Positions 62,207-64,000 of a stretch of DNA of 64,000 bases are shown here, one piece after another (positions within the stretch are counted from its first letter, which is position 1; each line of letters opens with the position of its first letter). Under the pieces are notes generated by a model, which saw only the letters and a program-made list of their open reading frames with translations, had not been told where the DNA came from and did not search any database. A program made the position numbers and the translations under genes. This DNA is from CAWGHZ01 sp963775315. GTDB taxonomy: Bacteria; Pseudomonadota; Alphaproteobacteria; MPNO01; DASWLB01. The stretch spans positions 62,001 to 126,000 of the forward strand of contig CAVZIN010000009.1 of the NCBI GenBank assembly GCA_963775315.1, in the 5' to 3' direction.

Positions 62207-63058
62207 ATGATCGGATTCGAGCTGGCCGAGCCCGCGACGCTTGAAGAGGCGCTGCGCCTGCTCGACCCGTCCGACCCGGCGGTCCGGCCCATCTCGGGCG
62301 GCACCGCCGTCATGCTGCTGATGAAGTCGGGGCTCTACCGGCCGCAGCTTCTGGTGAGCCTGCGCCGGATCGAGGACCGCCATCGCCGCATCGAGGTCGC
62401 CGCGGATGGGGCGCTGCGGATCGGCGCAATGGCGCTGCTCGCCGAGCTGGAGCGGTCGGAGGCGGCGGCGCGCCACGCCCCGGTGATCCGCCAAGCCCTG
62501 CGGATATTGTCGAATGTCCGGGTGCGCAACCAGGCGACGCTCGGCGGGCATCTCGCGCACGCCGACCCGCACATGGACCTGCCGCCGGTGCTCGCTGCGC
62601 TGGGCGCGCGCGTGACCGTCGCCTCCCATCGGGGCGAGCGCGATCTCGCGGTCGAGGCACTGGCGTCCGGATATCTGGAAACCGTGCTGGCGAACGACGA
62701 GCTGATCGTCGCGGTGACGGTGCCGCCGCAGCGCGGCGCCCGCACCTCCTACGCCAAGATCACCGCGCGCTCGGCCGACGACTGGCCTTCGGTCGGAATC
62801 GCCGTCTCGGTTGGCGGCGCGAGCGGCCCCCGCGCCTTCGTCGGCGCCGCCACCGAGCGTCCCATGCGCCTCGTGGCGGCGGAAGCGATCCTCGCCGTGG
62901 GGACCGACGATGCCCGCCTCCGCCGCGCGGGCGAGGCCGCAGCGGAAGAAGCCGATCCGGTCACCGACCAGCACGGCTCGGCAGCCTACAAGCGCCAGCT
63001 CATCCGCGTGCATCTGCCCCGCGCGGTGCGGTCGGCGCTGGCCGAGGGAGCGGCCTGA
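62207..63058 (+). CDS. CoxM-like FAD-binding medium subunit
   Basis: FAD-binding medium subunit of a molybdenum hydroxylase (xanthine dehydrogenase/CO dehydrogenase family), 283 aa. Seen: ISGGTAVMLLMKSGLYRPQL (pyrophosphate loop, usually GGT), RNQATLGGHLAHADPHMDLP (the TIGGN-type second loop, here TLGGH), and the C-terminal CO_deh_flav_C part with APSFVGAATERPM-like segment (here RAFVGAATERPM). It would pass electrons from the 2Fe-2S subunit to the acceptor. Shares TGATG with the large-subunit gene. Confidence 0.9.
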   Translation: MIGFELAEPATLEEALRLLDPSDPAVRPISGGTAVMLLMKSGLYRPQLLVSLRRIEDRHRRIEVAADGALRIGAMALLAELERSEAAARHAPVIRQALRILSNVRVRNQATLGGHLAHADPHMDLPPVLAALGARVTVASHRGERDLAVEALASGYLETVLANDELIVAVTVPPQRGARTSYAKITARSADDWPSVGIAVSVGGASGPRAFVGAATERPMRLVAAEAILAVGTDDARLRRAGEAAAEEADPVTDQHGSAAYKRQLIRVHLPRAVRSALAEGAA

Positions 63059-64000
63059 TGGCGATCGGGCAATCGCTTCCGCGCGTCGAGGGGCGCGACA
63101 AGGTGACCGGGCGCGCGGAGTACGTGCACCATCTGCGCCTGCCCGGAATGCTGCACGCCAAGATCTTCCGCGCGACCATCCCGCACGGGCGCATCGTCGC
63201 CATCGACACGGCGGCGGCGCGCCAGGTGGCCGGCGTCACCCATGTCGTGACCGGCCAGGACGTCGAGAAGCTGATCCCGCACCCCTATTTCGGGCCCGCC
63301 TTCCACGACATGCCGATCCTGGCGCTCGGCAAGGTGCGGTTCGCGGGCGAGCCGGTGGCCGTCGCGATCGCCACCGATCCCCACGCGGCGGAGGAGGCGG
63401 CGCGCCTCATCACAGCCGAGTACGATCCGCTGCCCGCCGTCTACGACGAGGTCGAGGCCATCGATTCGCCGGCGCACGTGCATGACGAGCTGAAGCCGGC
63501 GGGCGCCTTCCCCGACCTGATGCACCTCGCCGGGCGCAGGGACACCAACGTCGCGCTCGACTTCCGCCTGCGCCGCGGCGACACCGACGCGGCGTTCGCC
63601 GTAGCCGCGCACGTCTTCGAGCACCGGTTCCGCACCCAACAGACGATGCACACGCCGTTCGAGCCGTTCGTCAGCGTCGCGGAGCCCGCGGGTGGCGGCC
63701 TCACCATCCATTCCTCGACCCAGTCGCCAAGCTTCGTGCGGGCCGAGGTGGCGCGCCTCCTCGGCTGGCCCGAGAACCGCGTGCGGGTGAAGGTGCCCTA
63801 TATCGGCGGCGGGTTCGGCGCCAAGGTCTACGTGAAGATGGAGGCGCTGGCCGCGGCGCTGGCGTTGATCGCGCGCCGGCCGGTGCGCGTCGCGCTGACG
63901 ATGGAGGAGCAGTTCTTCACCATCACCAAGCATGCCTCCACCACCCGCATCAAAAGCGCGGTCACGCCGGACGGGCGCATCACCGCGCGCGAATGCGAGG
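63058..64000 (+). CDS. Xanthine dehydrogenase-family large subunit, truncated by the window end
   Basis: The 5' 943 bp (314 residues) of a molybdopterin-binding large subunit; it continues past the window. Seen: IGQSLPRVEGRDKVTGRAEYV at the start (family start, shown shortened as GRDKVTGRAEY), KVRFAGEPVAVAIATDPHAA, and IGGGFGAKVYVKMEALAAAL, the first molybdopterin-binding segment. Diagnostic active-site residues lie beyond the edge, so substrate type cannot be judged. The 2Fe-2S small subunit has not appeared yet and should follow downstream. Confidence 0.88.
   Translation, partial: MAIGQSLPRVEGRDKVTGRAEYVHHLRLPGMLHAKIFRATIPHGRIVAIDTAAARQVAGVTHVVTGQDVEKLIPHPYFGPAFHDMPILALGKVRFAGEPVAVAIATDPHAAEEAARLITAEYDPLPAVYDEVEAIDSPAHVHDELKPAGAFPDLMHLAGRRDTNVALDFRLRRGDTDAAFAVAAHVFEHRFRTQQTMHTPFEPFVSVAEPAGGGLTIHSSTQSPSFVRAEVARLLGWPENRVRVKVPYIGGGFGAKVYVKMEALAAALALIARRPVRVALTMEEQFFTITKHASTTRIKSAVTPDGRITARECE

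Overview
This window is GC-rich throughout, with compact gene packing, frequent 1-11 bp overlaps of start and stop codons, and GTG/TTG starts. Gene content points to an alphaproteobacterium: a RegB/RegA (ActS/ActR) redox two-component pair, hslV-hslU, CoxL/CoxM-type molybdenum hydroxylases, a BTLCP (LapG-like) protease, and an alphaproteobacterial type of exopolysaccharide locus. No rRNA, tRNA, CRISPR array, insertion sequence or prophage was seen. No gene-free stretch exceeds 300 bases.

Positions 1-28.4 kb form a Wzx/Wzy-type exopolysaccharide (EPS) region. A rightward arm (1-9.0 kb) holds three GT4 and two GT9 glycosyltransferases, a flippase and a polymerase/ligase. A leftward trio follows: a PPP-type phosphatase, an NTP_transf_5 nucleotidyltransferase and a UDP-glucuronate decarboxylase that would supply UDP-xylose. 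Next comes a membrane sensor with a degenerate HD-GYP domain, divergent from a LapG-like protease. These are followed by the initiating phosphoglycosyltransferase, a second Wzy/ligase, and a leftward export operon: a signal-peptide protein, an outer-membrane barrel, a Wza-like lipoprotein, a Wzc-like tyrosine kinase and a small anchored protein. Upstream of that operon lie a PqqD-like protein, an HPr-kinase-like protein and the RegA/RegB pair. A TauD-type dioxygenase closes the region.

Positions 28.7-54 kb are mostly housekeeping and peptide metabolism: alpha-glucan phosphorylase, an M23 peptidase, a frameshifted gamma-glutamyltransferase, a PfpI/DJ-1 protein, an ATP-grasp-like protein with an overlapping CocE/S15 hydrolase, a RelE/Xre toxin-antitoxin pair, oligopeptidase B, a methyltransferase-ATP-grasp fusion, and an isolated CoxL-like large subunit. 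Then come two nuclease-type genes, hslVU (hslV apparently starting at ACG), an LLM flavin oxidoreductase, a PRC-barrel protein, exonuclease III, a C26 glutamine hydrolase and a LolA-like protein.

Positions 54-64 kb look like a catabolic island. A flavin monooxygenase gene on the plus strand is followed by seven co-directional, mostly overlapping minus-strand genes: an NMT1/THI5-fold protein without signal peptide, a second flavin monooxygenase, a VOC protein, an LLM oxidoreductase, a heme-oxygenase-fold putative di-iron enzyme, a lone SdhB-type 2Fe-2S domain and a fumarate-reductase-like flavoprotein. A CoxM/CoxL operon diverges from the last of these and runs off the window. This enzyme mix suggests oxidative breakdown of an aromatic or N-heteroaromatic compound; the substrate cannot be read from sequence.
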